A stretch of 64,000 nucleotides of DNA from assembly GCA_016932475.1 (NCBI GenBank), contig JAFGCU010000049.1, positions 62,001-126,000 of the forward strand. The letters run 5' to 3'. The notes beneath the pieces are model-generated. The model had not been told where the DNA came from. It did no database searches and saw nothing but the letters and a program-made list of their open reading frames with translations. Each line of letters opens with the position of its first letter. Positions within the stretch are counted from its first letter, which is position 1. Positions 21,737 to 29,984 of this stretch are shown in pieces. This stretch comes from Anaerolineales bacterium. Its GTDB lineage: Bacteria; Chloroflexota; Anaerolineae; Anaerolineales; RBG-16-64-43. A program made the position numbers and the translations under genes.

Positions 21737-22723
21737 ATGAATTCACTTTCCCATCCGGAACGCATGCGTGCCGTCCTGGCCGGAGAGCACCCCGACCGTG
21801 TCCCGGTCGGATTGTGGCGGCACTTTCCCGTCGACGACCAGGATCCGGCGGCGCTCGCGGATTCCTCGATTGCGTTTCAACAGGAATACGATCTGGATCT
21901 GATCAAAGTCACACCGGCCTCCTCCTTCTGCCTGAAGGACTGGGGCGTACAGGATGTGTGGGAGGGAAACACCGAAGGCACGCGGGTTTATTCGGCAACC
22001 GTCATCCAAAAGCCGGGGGATTGGGGACGGTTGAAAATCCTTGACCCGCTGAAAGGGTATCTGGGGGATCAATTGAACTGTCTGAAGGAAATCGTCCGAA
22101 GGGTGAAAGGCTCCGTTCCCGTCCTGCAAACCGTTTTCAACCCGCTGGCGCAAGCCAGGCACCTGTGCGGACCGGATAGGCTCAAGGAGCACCTGGTTCG
22201 TTACCCCGAAGCCCTGCGGGCCGGCCTGGACATCATCGCCCGGTCGACTGTCCTTTTCGTCGAGGCGTGCATGGATCGCAAGATCGATGGGATCTTCCTC
22301 GCCGTTCAGCATGCCAATGCGACTTTCCCGGGGGAGGCGGAATACCGCACCTGGGCGGTCCGGGATGATCTGGCGATCCTGCAGGCGGCGCGCGGCGGAT
22401 GGTTGAATATGCTGCACCTGCATGGCCTCAAGGTCTACTTCTCGCTGGCCGCGGAGTATCCGGTGCAGGTCGTCAATTGGCACGACCGGGAATCCGGACC
22501 GTCGCTGGAAAGCGGGCATCAACTGTCCCGGAAGACGGTCTGCGGCGGCTGGCGGCAATGGGAGACGATGGTGCTGGGAGACGGGGAGAAAATCGAAGCG
22601 GAAGCGAAGGATGCCATCCGGCAGATGAGGGGCAGGCACCTGATCCTGGGGACGGGCTGCGTCACGCCGATCATTGCGCCCCGGACCTGCCTGAAGGCGG
22701 CGGCGAAACCCAGAAAACCGTAA
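21737..22723 (+). CDS. uroporphyrinogen decarboxylase-family protein
   Basis: 328 residues with the UroD/MtaA barrel fold: MNSLSHPERMRAVLAGEHPDRVP is the usual N-terminal helix and GRHLILGTGCVTPIIAP the C-terminal signature. Members include HemE and corrinoid methyltransferases (MtaA, CmuA). No other haem or methyltransferase gene is adjacent, so the substrate is open. It follows the PstS-like gene by six bases and may be co-transcribed. Confidence 0.75.
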   Translation: MNSLSHPERMRAVLAGEHPDRVPVGLWRHFPVDDQDPAALADSSIAFQQEYDLDLIKVTPASSFCLKDWGVQDVWEGNTEGTRVYSATVIQKPGDWGRLKILDPLKGYLGDQLNCLKEIVRRVKGSVPVLQTVFNPLAQARHLCGPDRLKEHLVRYPEALRAGLDIIARSTVLFVEACMDRKIDGIFLAVQHANATFPGEAEYRTWAVRDDLAILQAARGGWLNMLHLHGLKVYFSLAAEYPVQVVNWHDRESGPSLESGHQLSRKTVCGGWRQWETMVLGDGEKIEAEAKDAIRQMRGRHLILGTGCVTPIIAPRTCLKAAAKPRKP

Positions 22724-22740
22724 AAGTTAATGGTCTACAA

Positions 22741-22812
22741 AAACCTTAACGCAAAGACGCATGGACACAAAGAAAAATGATTTTGGGTTTTATCGCGCCT
22801 TCGCGTTAACGC
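22741..22812. repeat. dispersed hairpin repeat (GCAAAGACGC type)
   Basis: Left arm TTAACGCAAAGACGC and right arm GCGCCTTCGCGTTAACG form an imperfect hairpin in the gap between convergent genes. It resembles the CACCAAGACAC repeat family found elsewhere in the window. Confidence 0.55.
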
Positions 22813-22880
22813 AATTCCTGAAAAAATCCAGTTTAGGCCAATATTCAAATCCGTATTTAAAATCCAATAATATCCAAACG

Positions 22881-23990
22881 CTATTCGTTCTTGCCCCAGA
22901 TGATCCCTTCGATGTTGCGGCGGGTCCGCCGCGCGTAAGAACGCGCGCGTGTAAATATTCGATCGGTCAGGGGGATTTGGCGCCGTTTTTTCGGCGCCGG
23001 GCTGACCCATTTAATGACCGAGGCGGCCCAGGTTAACCCCGCCCCGAACGCGACCAGGACGATGTTATCCCCGGGGAGAATCCGCCCCTCGGAGAGCGCT
23101 TCGCACAATGCGATCGGGATGGATGCGGTCGAGGTGTTTCCGTAGCGGTCGATGTTCACCACGAACCTGTCCATCGGCAGCTCCAGGTCCTTGGCAGCCG
23201 ATTCGATGATCCGCCGGTTGGCCTGATGCGGCACGATCAGACGGATGTCGTTGAGCGCGAGCCCGGCTTTTTCCAGCACCTCGCGGATTCCGGCGACGAT
23301 CACCCGCGTCGCAAACCGGTAGACGCCCCTGCCATTCATCACGATCGCATGCTTATTGTCCTCGATCGTCTCGAGGGAAGCCGGCATCCGGCTGCCTCCG
23401 GCCGGGATCATCAGCAGGTCCCCGCCCGAACCGTCGGCGTGCAGCGCGAAGGAGAGCAGGCCGCCGGGTTTTTCGTTCGCCTGAAGCACGACCGCGCCCG
23501 CGCCGTCGCCGAACAGCACACAGGTGGAGCGGTCGCTCCAATCAATCAGGCGGGACATGGTTTCCGAGCCGATCACCAGCGCATTCGAATAGGCGCCGGA
23601 GGCGATCATCTGCGACGCGACGGAAAGCGCGTAAGGGAAACCGGAACAGGCCGCGAGCAGATCGAACGCGGCGGCGTTGCTGGCGCCGATTTGATCCTGC
23701 ACGAGGCAGGCCGTCGAGGGCATCAGGAATTCCGGCAGGCTGGTGGCGACGATGATCAGATCGAGTTTCCGGGCGGGGACGCCGGCCGTTATCAGCGCCT
23801 GGACGCCCGCTTCCACGGCGAGGGTGGCGGTGGATTCGCGCGGCCCGACGATGTGCCGCTCGCGGATCCCGGTCATCGACTGGATCCATTCGTCGCTGGT
23901 ATCCACCATCCGCGACAGATCCTCGTTGGTCAGGATCTGCTGCGGCACGCTCATTCCCCAGCCGATGATGTGCGCGTAGCGGGTCGGCAT
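22881..23990 (-). CDS. fabH: 3-oxoacyl-ACP synthase III (KAS III)
   Basis: Condenses an acyl-CoA with malonyl-ACP to start fatty acid synthesis. 369 residues; Cys115 in LLAACSGFP is the nucleophile, PHQANRRI gives the His and NIDRYGNTSTASIP the Asn of the catalytic triad. About 36 extra C-terminal residues (from near 333) are strongly basic and not part of the KAS III fold. It follows fabF by four bases on the minus strand. No ACP, fabD or fabG is adjacent. Confidence 0.93.
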   Translation of the reverse strand: MPTRYAHIIGWGMSVPQQILTNEDLSRMVDTSDEWIQSMTGIRERHIVGPRESTATLAVEAGVQALITAGVPARKLDLIIVATSLPEFLMPSTACLVQDQIGASNAAAFDLLAACSGFPYALSVASQMIASGAYSNALVIGSETMSRLIDWSDRSTCVLFGDGAGAVVLQANEKPGGLLSFALHADGSGGDLLMIPAGGSRMPASLETIEDNKHAIVMNGRGVYRFATRVIVAGIREVLEKAGLALNDIRLIVPHQANRRIIESAAKDLELPMDRFVVNIDRYGNTSTASIPIALCEALSEGRILPGDNIVLVAFGAGLTWAASVIKWVSPAPKKRRQIPLTDRIFTRARSYARRTRRNIEGIIWGKNE

Positions 23991-23994
23991 GTGG

Positions 23995-25245
23995 TTATTC
24001 GGATCCCTCCGGCAGCCGGCGGAAGATCACCGCCGCGTTGTGTCCGCCGAATCCGAAGGAATTCGACATGACGATGCGGACCGTTTTCCTGCGCAATTGA
24101 TTGGGCGTGTAATCCAGATCGCAATCCGGATCCGGCGTTTCGTAATTTATCGTCGGGGGGATCATGCCGTCGCGGATGGCCAGGACCGAGATAGCCGCTT
24201 CGAGCCCGCCGGCGGCTCCCAGCAGATGCCCGGTCATGGATTTGGTGGAAGAGACCGCCACGGCACGGGCGGCGGCTCCAAACGTGTCCTTGATCGCGCG
24301 GGTTTCCCCTTTGTCGTTCAACACCGTGCCTGTGCCGTGGGCGTTGATGTAATCGACCGCGGCGGGATCTATCCCGGCCTGCGCCAGCGCCAGACGCATG
24401 CACATGGCGGCGCCCGAACCGTCTTCGAGGGGGGCGGATATGTGGTGGGCATCGTCCGTGGTGCCGTACCCGGCGAGCTCCGCGAGGATGGGCGCTTTCC
24501 GCGACCGGGCGTATTCCAATTCCTCGAGGACGATGATTCCGGCGCCCTCGCCGATGATAAACCCGCTGCGATTTTTATCGAACGGACGCGACGCGGCGGA
24601 CGGGGGATCGTTCTGCTCGGACAGGGCGCCCATCACGCCGAAACCGGCGACGCCGATCGGGGTGATTGTCGACTCCGCGCCGCCGGCAATCATCACATCG
24701 GCGGCTCCGCGGCGGATGACCTCGGCGGCTTCGCCGATCGCGTTGGTGCCGCTGGCGCACGCGGAAACGATGCAATGGTTGGGGCCCCGCGCGCCGGTAT
24801 GAATGGCCACCTGGCCGCCGGCATTGTCGGCCAGCAACATCGGCACCAGAAACGGGCTGATGCGGTTCGGTCCGTTTTTCCGGAGGACTTCCATCTCGGA
24901 CATCAGCGTGCCGATGCCGCCCATGCCGGTGCCGACCAGGACGCCGGTCCTCTCGGGCGACGATACCGGGATGGATAGGCGTGCCGCGGCGAGCGCTTCC
25001 AGCGAGGCTGCCACGGCGAATTGCGTGTACCGGTCCATCCGCCGGCTTTCCTTGCGCCCGAGGACGGCCGCGGGATCGAATCCCTTAACCTCCGCCGCGA
25101 TCCGGGTCTTGAAAGTCGAGGCATCGAATGCGGTGATGTAACCCACGCCGGATTGTCCGGCGCAAATATTCCGCCATGCCGTGGGAACGTCATTGCCGAC
25201 CGGGGTTACACAGCCCAGGCCGGTTACCACCACTCGTCTTGTCAC
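23995..25245 (-). CDS. fabF: 3-oxoacyl-ACP synthase II (KAS II)
   Basis: Chain-elongating condensing enzyme, 416 residues. Cys163 in SACASGTNAIGEA, His in NAHGTGT and His in KSMTGHLLGAAGG complete the Cys-His-His triad. NSFGFGGHNAAVIF is the usual C-terminal signature. First of a fabF-fabH pair. Confidence 0.96.
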   Translation of the reverse strand: MTRRVVVTGLGCVTPVGNDVPTAWRNICAGQSGVGYITAFDASTFKTRIAAEVKGFDPAAVLGRKESRRMDRYTQFAVAASLEALAAARLSIPVSSPERTGVLVGTGMGGIGTLMSEMEVLRKNGPNRISPFLVPMLLADNAGGQVAIHTGARGPNHCIVSACASGTNAIGEAAEVIRRGAADVMIAGGAESTITPIGVAGFGVMGALSEQNDPPSAASRPFDKNRSGFIIGEGAGIIVLEELEYARSRKAPILAELAGYGTTDDAHHISAPLEDGSGAAMCMRLALAQAGIDPAAVDYINAHGTGTVLNDKGETRAIKDTFGAAARAVAVSSTKSMTGHLLGAAGGLEAAISVLAIRDGMIPPTINYETPDPDCDLDYTPNQLRRKTVRIVMSNSFGFGGHNAAVIFRRLPEGSE

Positions 25246-25324
25246 AATCCCTCCAGCCGCCGATTTTACTGCTTTATCACCCCGCGGGGAAGATCGATTC
25301 CGCGGATTCGTCGGCGATTTTCAT

Positions 25325-25353
25325 TTGCGGTATCGTTTTGGATGGTTTATACT
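25325..25353 (+). promoter_or_regulatory. promoter of the glycosyltransferase gene
   Basis: TTGCGG (25325-25330), 17-base spacer, TATACT (25348-25353), about 37 bases before the start codon. Confidence 0.7.
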
Positions 25354-25389
25354 CGCATTTACGCGGACAGGTGGAGGAAATTCAACCCC

Positions 25390-26349
25390 ATGAAACCGAC
25401 TTTTACGGTTGTCATACCGGTATTCAATGAAGCGGAAAGCATCACTGAATTTCACCGGCGGCTGCGCGGCATGAGCCGCAAGGCGGGGGATACTTGGGAA
25501 TTTATTTATATCAACGACGGTAGCACGGATGCATCGCCCGATCTCCTGAGACAATTCGCCCAATCCGATCCATGCGTGCGGGTAATCGATTTCGTCCGGA
25601 ATTTCGGGCACCAGATCGCCGTCACCGCCGGGTTGGATTCGGCCCGCGGCCGCGCGGTGATTATCATCGACGCAGACCTGCAGGATCCTCCGGAGGTCAT
25701 CCCGGAGCTGATCGCCCGATGGCGGGAAGGAAACGAAGTCGTCTTTGCCGTCCGGGCGGAGCGGGAAGGCGAAACCTGGATCAAGGAACTCACCGCCAAG
25801 GTTTTTTACAGGCTGATATTCCGTATCACCGACATAAAAATCCCGCTCGATACGGGCGATTTCCGGCTGCTGGACGAAAAGGTCGTGGCCGTTATGCGGC
25901 AGATGCGCGAACGGCACCGTTTTCTGCGCGGGATGGCCTCCTGGGTGGGGTTCCGCCAGGTCGGCGTCCCATACCGGCGGCATGCCCGCTATGCCGGCAA
26001 AACCAAATACCCCTTCAGCAAGATGATGCGGCTGGCGCTGAATGCGATCACGTCGTTCTCCTATTTTCCGCTGCAGCTAGCCACCTATGTCGGGTTTGTG
26101 TGCGCGACCATCGCGGCGATATCGATCCCGGTCGTGATCGTCTTGCGGTTGACCGGGTCGGGCGCCTTTTTCGGGCAGGCCACGACGTTGATCTCGGTTT
26201 TGTTCCTTGGGGGCGTTCAATTGATCTGCCTTGGGATTCTGGGTGAATATGTCGGCCGGATTTACGACGAGGTGAAGGGCAGACCGCTGTACATCGTGCG
26301 CGAGGAACCACGGTCCATGGGAAAGGCCGCGGCCGGCAAAAAAGGATGA
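25390..26349 (+). CDS. family 2 glycosyltransferase (GtrB/DPM1-like), membrane-bound
   Basis: 319 residues from ATG 25390 with GGAGGA upstream. The GT-A domain has VVIPVFNEAESI, YINDGSTDAS and IIDADLQDPPEVI (DxD-type metal site). Two C-terminal membrane helices (about residues 225-295) are followed by VGRIYDEVKGRPLYIV. This is the layout of undecaprenyl/dolichyl-phosphate sugar synthases such as GtrB and ArnC relatives. It probably transfers a sugar to a lipid carrier at the inner membrane. Confidence 0.9.
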   Translation: MKPTFTVVIPVFNEAESITEFHRRLRGMSRKAGDTWEFIYINDGSTDASPDLLRQFAQSDPCVRVIDFVRNFGHQIAVTAGLDSARGRAVIIIDADLQDPPEVIPELIARWREGNEVVFAVRAEREGETWIKELTAKVFYRLIFRITDIKIPLDTGDFRLLDEKVVAVMRQMRERHRFLRGMASWVGFRQVGVPYRRHARYAGKTKYPFSKMMRLALNAITSFSYFPLQLATYVGFVCATIAAISIPVVIVLRLTGSGAFFGQATTLISVLFLGGVQLICLGILGEYVGRIYDEVKGRPLYIVREEPRSMGKAAAGKKG

Positions 26350-26385
26350 TCCGGACCTGAATTCGGTTTCTACCAAGGGGGAGTC

Positions 26386-26991
26386 ATGATCCATCCAACC
26401 GATCTCGTGTTGATCGCCATTTTAAATAACCGCCGCGATTTCGAGGTGCTTCGGCTGCTCGGGTGGTACCGCATCCCGCTGCGGTTTGCGCCGAAGATCG
26501 TCGATGTGGACGCGATTGCCTTCTACCAGACCGCCCGGTTTGGGGAGGAGAAATGGAGCATCCGTTATGCCGCGCGGGTCCAGGGGTTCGAACTGGTGAA
26601 ACGGGTGGAACTGTTCCGGGATGAGGAAGACCATCCACGGGCCCAGGAAGAATATTACAAACTGCAGCTTGGCCCGCTCGAGGCGCTGCCCCACGCCATC
26701 CCCGCGCGGTCCTGGAAACGGCTGACGTTTGTGTATACGACCGGGGAGCGGTTGCTGAGCGCCGGGGAGATCGGCGATCTGGCGATTTCGGCCGGAGACC
26801 GGGAGAGCGTTTGGCGGGCGCTGCGCGACCGGGCCCATCCAGCGACCCGGAAAACCACCTCCGCCGATTTGTTTCATTGGCCGGATGCCATGGAAGCTTT
26901 CTTTGACTTCACGAAAGACACGAAGCCCGTCCAAGACCACGACGGGCCGGGGGAAAACATGAAGGATACGAAAAATTGTGAAAACAAATAA
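26386..26991 (+). CDS. conserved hypothetical protein
   Basis: 201 residues, no signal or membrane segment. The N-terminal stretch (LVLIAILNNRRDFEVLRLLGWYRIP) and AFYQTARFGEEKW, YYKLQLGPLEALP and TFVYTTGERLL look like a conserved domain; I believe similar proteins occur in other Chloroflexota, but function is not known. GGGGGAG precedes the start. The last 40 residues run into a dispersed hairpin repeat and are probably not conserved, so the natural stop may have been lost. Confidence 0.65.
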   Translation: MIHPTDLVLIAILNNRRDFEVLRLLGWYRIPLRFAPKIVDVDAIAFYQTARFGEEKWSIRYAARVQGFELVKRVELFRDEEDHPRAQEEYYKLQLGPLEALPHAIPARSWKRLTFVYTTGERLLSAGEIGDLAISAGDRESVWRALRDRAHPATRKTTSADLFHWPDAMEAFFDFTKDTKPVQDHDGPGENMKDTKNCENK

Positions 26992-27085
26992 GAAATCCAC
27001 GAAATGCAGGAAGGCCATAAAGAGAAAGTATTTTACATCTTCGTGTTCTTCAGGTTTTCCTTCGTGTATCTTCGTGGACTCTTAT
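26905..27085. repeat. dispersed hairpin repeat (CACGAAGACAC type)
   Basis: Left arms CACGAAAGACACGAAG and ATGAAGGATACGAAAA oppose right arms CTTCGTGTTCTTCAGG and CCTTCGTGTATCTTCGTGG. It also has GCCCGTC/GACGGGC (26926-26945). It overlaps the 3' end of the hypothetical gene and sits between convergent genes. Confidence 0.55.
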
Positions 27086-27495
27086 CCCTCCATCACTTTA
27101 ACGATGACCCGCCGCTCGCGCGGACCGTCGAATTCCGCCAGGAACACGCCCTGCCACGATCCGAGCAAAAGACGGCCATCCTCAATCAACAGGAATTGGC
27201 TGGCGCCCAGCAGGGAGGAGCGGACGTGCGCGGGAGAATTCCCCTCTTGGTGCCTGTGCGCCGCAGAGGACGGAGCCGTCTGGTGTTCGAGGGTATGGAG
27301 GATATCCGCGGGAACGGCGGGATCCCAGTTTTCATTCAACGTCAGGGCGGCCGTGGTATGAGGAAGGAACAGGAAACACACGCCGTTTTTAATGCCGCTG
27401 CGGTCGACTGTCGCCTGAACCTGCCCGGTGATATCGATCAATTGCTGAGCGGCGCGAGAGGAAACAAAAAACGTGTTTTTTAAGGGCTCGGCCAT
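27082..27495 (-). CDS. YjbQ/UPF0047 family protein
   Basis: 137 residues from ATG 27495. FLFLPHTTAALTLNENWDPAV and HVRSSLLGASQFLLIEDGRLLLGSWQGVFLAEFDGPRERRV are the two signature regions, with the conserved His of HTTAA. Family members have been reported to have weak thiamin-phosphate synthase activity; the true role is unsettled. It follows the PEBP gene by four bases. Confidence 0.88.
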   Translation of the reverse strand: MAEPLKNTFFVSSRAAQQLIDITGQVQATVDRSGIKNGVCFLFLPHTTAALTLNENWDPAVPADILHTLEHQTAPSSAAHRHQEGNSPAHVRSSLLGASQFLLIEDGRLLLGSWQGVFLAEFDGPRERRVIVKVMEG

Positions 27496-27499
27496 CGGA

Positions 27500-27961
27500 T
27501 CACCGGCTGTAGGTTCCCAGCAGCGATCCCGAATCCAGAAGGTGACTCTGGATCGCCTCGCGCAGGCGCGCCGCAGTGCTTTCCGCAGGCAGGTCCAGGA
27601 TCCGGTCGATCGCGAAAATTTTGAAGAAGTACCGGTGGGGCTTGCCCGGAGGCGGGCAGGGACCGCAATAGCCGTGCTTTTGAGCGTCGTTGACGCCCTG
27701 GCGCCCGATACCCGGCACATCCGGATTTTTCTCCACCCCTTCGGGAAGCTGATTCCGATCGGGAGGGATGTTGAATAGGACCCAGTGCACAAAAGTGCCG
27801 GAGGGAGCATCCGGGTCTTCCATGATCAAGGCGTAGGATCTCACGGCCATAACGGATTTATTCCAGGAGAGGGCGGGCGAGAGATTATCGCCGTTGCAGG
27901 CATGCCGCCGGGGGATCACGGCACCCTCGGAAAATGCGGAAGAGGTCAGGATAATAGCCAT
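27500..27961 (-). CDS. YbhB/YbcL-type phosphatidylethanolamine-binding (PEBP/Raf-kinase-inhibitor-like) protein
   Basis: 153 residues. SPALSWNKSVMAVRSYALIMEDPDAPSGTFVHWVLFNIP and GYCGPCPPPGKPHRYFFKIFAID are the diagnostic CR1 and CR2 ligand-pocket motifs. No signal peptide. AAAGGAGG lies upstream of ATG 27961, and a TATAAT (27999-27994, minus) suggests its promoter. Confidence 0.92.
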   Translation of the reverse strand: MAIILTSSAFSEGAVIPRRHACNGDNLSPALSWNKSVMAVRSYALIMEDPDAPSGTFVHWVLFNIPPDRNQLPEGVEKNPDVPGIGRQGVNDAQKHGYCGPCPPPGKPHRYFFKIFAIDRILDLPAESTAARLREAIQSHLLDSGSLLGTYSR

Positions 27962-27993
27962 ACGATCCTCCTTTTCGCGCCTACGCAGAAATT

Positions 27994-27999
27994 ATTATA
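27994..27999 (-). promoter_or_regulatory. -10 box of the PEBP-YjbQ pair
   Basis: TATAAT on the minus strand, 33 bases ahead of the start codon; no clear -35. Confidence 0.45.
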
Positions 28000-28083
28000 C
28001 TTCGTGTCTTCGTGGGATTAATTCATCCGTCGCCATGGATAATCCATTGAGTAATCACCATCACGACACAAAGCAGATCTCTC

Positions 28084-28440
28084 CTAGTACAGCAATCCCC
28101 AATCCGCTCCGGTATCCTCATCCATCATCGATTGTTCCCAGGCTTCCTCGCCCATTTCCATGACCACGGGCAATCCCAAAGCCTGCTCCGCCTTCTGTCT
28201 GGCGTTTTCCATCAGCGCCGGACCGTACGGGCAGAAAGGCGTGGTCAGGATCATCCGGATGGAAGCGTTCTTATCCCTTATCTCCACTTCCCGGATCATA
28301 CCCAATTGCAGGATACTCAACCCCAGTTCCGGATCCATGACCTCGCCGAGGGCCTTGCGCAGCGCTTCCGTCTGCTGCGGATGCGACCGGTCGGCCAGCC
28401 AGAGCGTCTTGGGGGTGGAAGCGTCCGAAGGCTCAGCCAT
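28084..28440 (-). CDS. DUF59/MIP18-family (SufT/PaaD-like) protein
   Basis: 118 residues with EALRKALGEVMDPELGLSILQLGMIREVEI, the DUF59 signature, and TPFCPYGPALMENARQKAE carrying the conserved Cys. Members help Fe-S cluster assembly or delivery (SufT, PaaD, CIA2). It overlaps the 3' end of sufR by eight bases and sits in the suf locus, which supports a cluster-carriage role. Confidence 0.88.
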   Translation of the reverse strand: MAEPSDASTPKTLWLADRSHPQQTEALRKALGEVMDPELGLSILQLGMIREVEIRDKNASIRMILTTPFCPYGPALMENARQKAEQALGLPVVMEMGEEAWEQSMMDEDTGADWGLLY

Positions 28441-29083
28441 TGCCGGGCTCCTTTTTCACTGCGCCGATCAAATACGTGCACGAGTCTGAACCGGTGCGGA
28501 TGCACGAAGTTCTTTCCACCGGCGCGCCGAGCGCCCGCGAGATCATGGCCGCGTCCAGGGCGCAGATCTCCGGATGGGAAAGGCTGATGCGCGAGTACGG
28601 GCAGGCCAGCTCGGTGAGGCAATACTGTCCGGCGCCGGTGCTTTCCACGCGCGCGACAAATCCTTCCCGGGTGAGCAGTTCAACCAGGCGGTCCAGACGA
28701 CGGGGCAGCGGAAGCGCATCCAACTCCGCCTGCCACACTCCGGCCATGCTGGAAGCAACCTCCGCCAATAGCTTTGCCACCATCTCCGGCGGCAGGTGTT
28801 CCTTCATCTGATCCAGAAGCAAATTGGTGAATTGGTAATACCGGGAGGAGTTCCGTTCCAGCGCGTCTGCCGTTAGTTTATATACCTGGCGGGGTCGGCC
28901 GACGCCGTGCCGTTCATCGCGCACTTCGATCATCCCCTCCGCCTGCAACGCCGTCAGGTGATGGCGCACGGCTATCGGCGTAACGTTAACTGCCGTCGCC
29001 AACTCAGAAACCGTCATCTGCCCATGAGATCGCAAAGCCTGGAAAATTCTTTCCCTGGTTGGTTCGGTGTCGGAAGTGTTCAT
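28433..29083 (-). CDS. sufR: SufR-type Fe-S-sensing transcriptional repressor
   Basis: 216 residues: an N-terminal winged helix-turn-helix (MTVSELATAVNVTPIAVRHHLTALQAEGMI) and a C-terminal Cys-rich sensor with Cys155, Cys161, Cys174, Cys194 and Cys202, enough to bind a 4Fe-4S cluster. It is divergent from sufCBD and faces a large palindrome. In cyanobacteria and mycobacteria SufR represses suf when its cluster is intact; the same logic is inferred here. The predicted start site lies about two bases before ATG 29083 with no ribosome site, so the mRNA may be leaderless. Confidence 0.9.
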   Translation of the reverse strand: MNTSDTEPTRERIFQALRSHGQMTVSELATAVNVTPIAVRHHLTALQAEGMIEVRDERHGVGRPRQVYKLTADALERNSSRYYQFTNLLLDQMKEHLPPEMVAKLLAEVASSMAGVWQAELDALPLPRRLDRLVELLTREGFVARVESTGAGQYCLTELACPYSRISLSHPEICALDAAMISRALGAPVERTSCIRTGSDSCTYLIGAVKKEPGNG

Positions 29084-29091
29084 TTCTGCCT

Positions 29092-29120
29092 ATTTTATTG
29101 ATAAAAATATAAATAGTCAA
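29092..29120 (-). promoter_or_regulatory. sufR promoter
   Basis: Minus strand: TTGACT (29120-29115), 17-base spacer, TAAAAT (29097-29092). The -35 is the left arm of the operator palindrome. Confidence 0.7.
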
Positions 29121-29150
29121 TATATAATATAAAAATATAATATATTGACT
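29115..29150. promoter_or_regulatory. palindromic operator shared by sufR and sufC (likely SufR site)
   Basis: AGTCAATATAT (29115-29125), 14-base AT-only centre, ATATATTGACT (29140-29150): perfect 11-bp arms. Each arm contains the TTGACT -35 box of one of the two divergent promoters, so a bound repressor would shut both. Confidence 0.8.
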
Positions 29151-29174
29151 ACCTGCCACAATAAATGCTATACT
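29145..29174 (+). promoter_or_regulatory. sufC operon promoter
   Basis: TTGACT (29145-29150), 18-base spacer, TATACT (29169-29174); the start codon is at 29198 with GAGG at 29189-29192. Confidence 0.75.
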
Positions 29175-29197
29175 CAATCGAATTTAATGAGGTTTCC

Positions 29198-29983
29198 ATG
29201 GCCAGTCTTCTAGAGATACAAGATTTGCACGTAAATATCGGCGAGAAACCCCTGCTTAACGGCGTCAGCCTGGCCATTCGTCAGGGTGAAGTGCATGCAC
29301 TCATGGGCCCGAATGGCACCGGCAAGTCCACGCTTGCCTATGCGCTGATGGGGCATCCCGGGTACGCTGTTACCAGCGGGAAAATCCTGCTTGACGGGAC
29401 GGATGTCCTCGGGCTGTCAACCGACGAACGATCCCGGATGGGACTATTTCTTGCGTTTCAATACCCGGTCGCCATTCCGGGCGTATCGGTCGCCAATTTC
29501 CTGCGCACGGCGATCAACGCGCGGCGGCGCGCGCTGGATCCGCAGGATAAGGGTATTCCGGTTCCGGAATTCCGCAAGATGCTGAAAGCCAAGCTTGAGA
29601 TGCTCCAGATCCCGGTCGAGTTCGCCGGGCGATATTTAAATGATGGGTTCTCCGGCGGCGAAAAGAAGCGGATCGAAGTGCTTCAGCTGGCGGTCCTCCT
29701 CCCAAAATTCGCTGTCCTGGATGAAACGGATTCAGGGTTGGACATCGATGCGCTGCGGATCGTTGCCAGCGGCGTGGATGCCATCTCCGGACCAGATCTG
29801 GGCGTGCTCGTGATCACCCACTACCAGCGGATTCTCAATTACATCAAGCCGCAATTTGTGCATGTGATGTTCGACGGCCGGATCGTCGAATCCGGCGGCG
29901 CGGATCTGGCCCTACGGCTGGAGGAGCAGGGTTACGATTGGATCCGCCAAAAGTACGCTGCGGCAGGGACGGCAAAGGCCTGA
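29198..29983 (+). CDS. sufC: SUF system ATPase
   Basis: ABC-type ATPase of the SufBCD scaffold, 261 residues. Walker [10 protein letters not shown], signature FSGGEKKR, Walker [13 protein letters not shown]. Start MASLLEIQD at 29198 is preferred over an in-frame ATG at 29165 that lies inside the promoter. First gene of sufC-B-D. Confidence 0.96.
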   Translation: MASLLEIQDLHVNIGEKPLLNGVSLAIRQGEVHALMGPNGTGKSTLAYALMGHPGYAVTSGKILLDGTDVLGLSTDERSRMGLFLAFQYPVAIPGVSVANFLRTAINARRRALDPQDKGIPVPEFRKMLKAKLEMLQIPVEFAGRYLNDGFSGGEKKRIEVLQLAVLLPKFAVLDETDSGLDIDALRIVASGVDAISGPDLGVLVITHYQRILNYIKPQFVHVMFDGRIVESGGADLALRLEEQGYDWIRQKYAAAGTAKA

Positions 29984-29984
29984 C

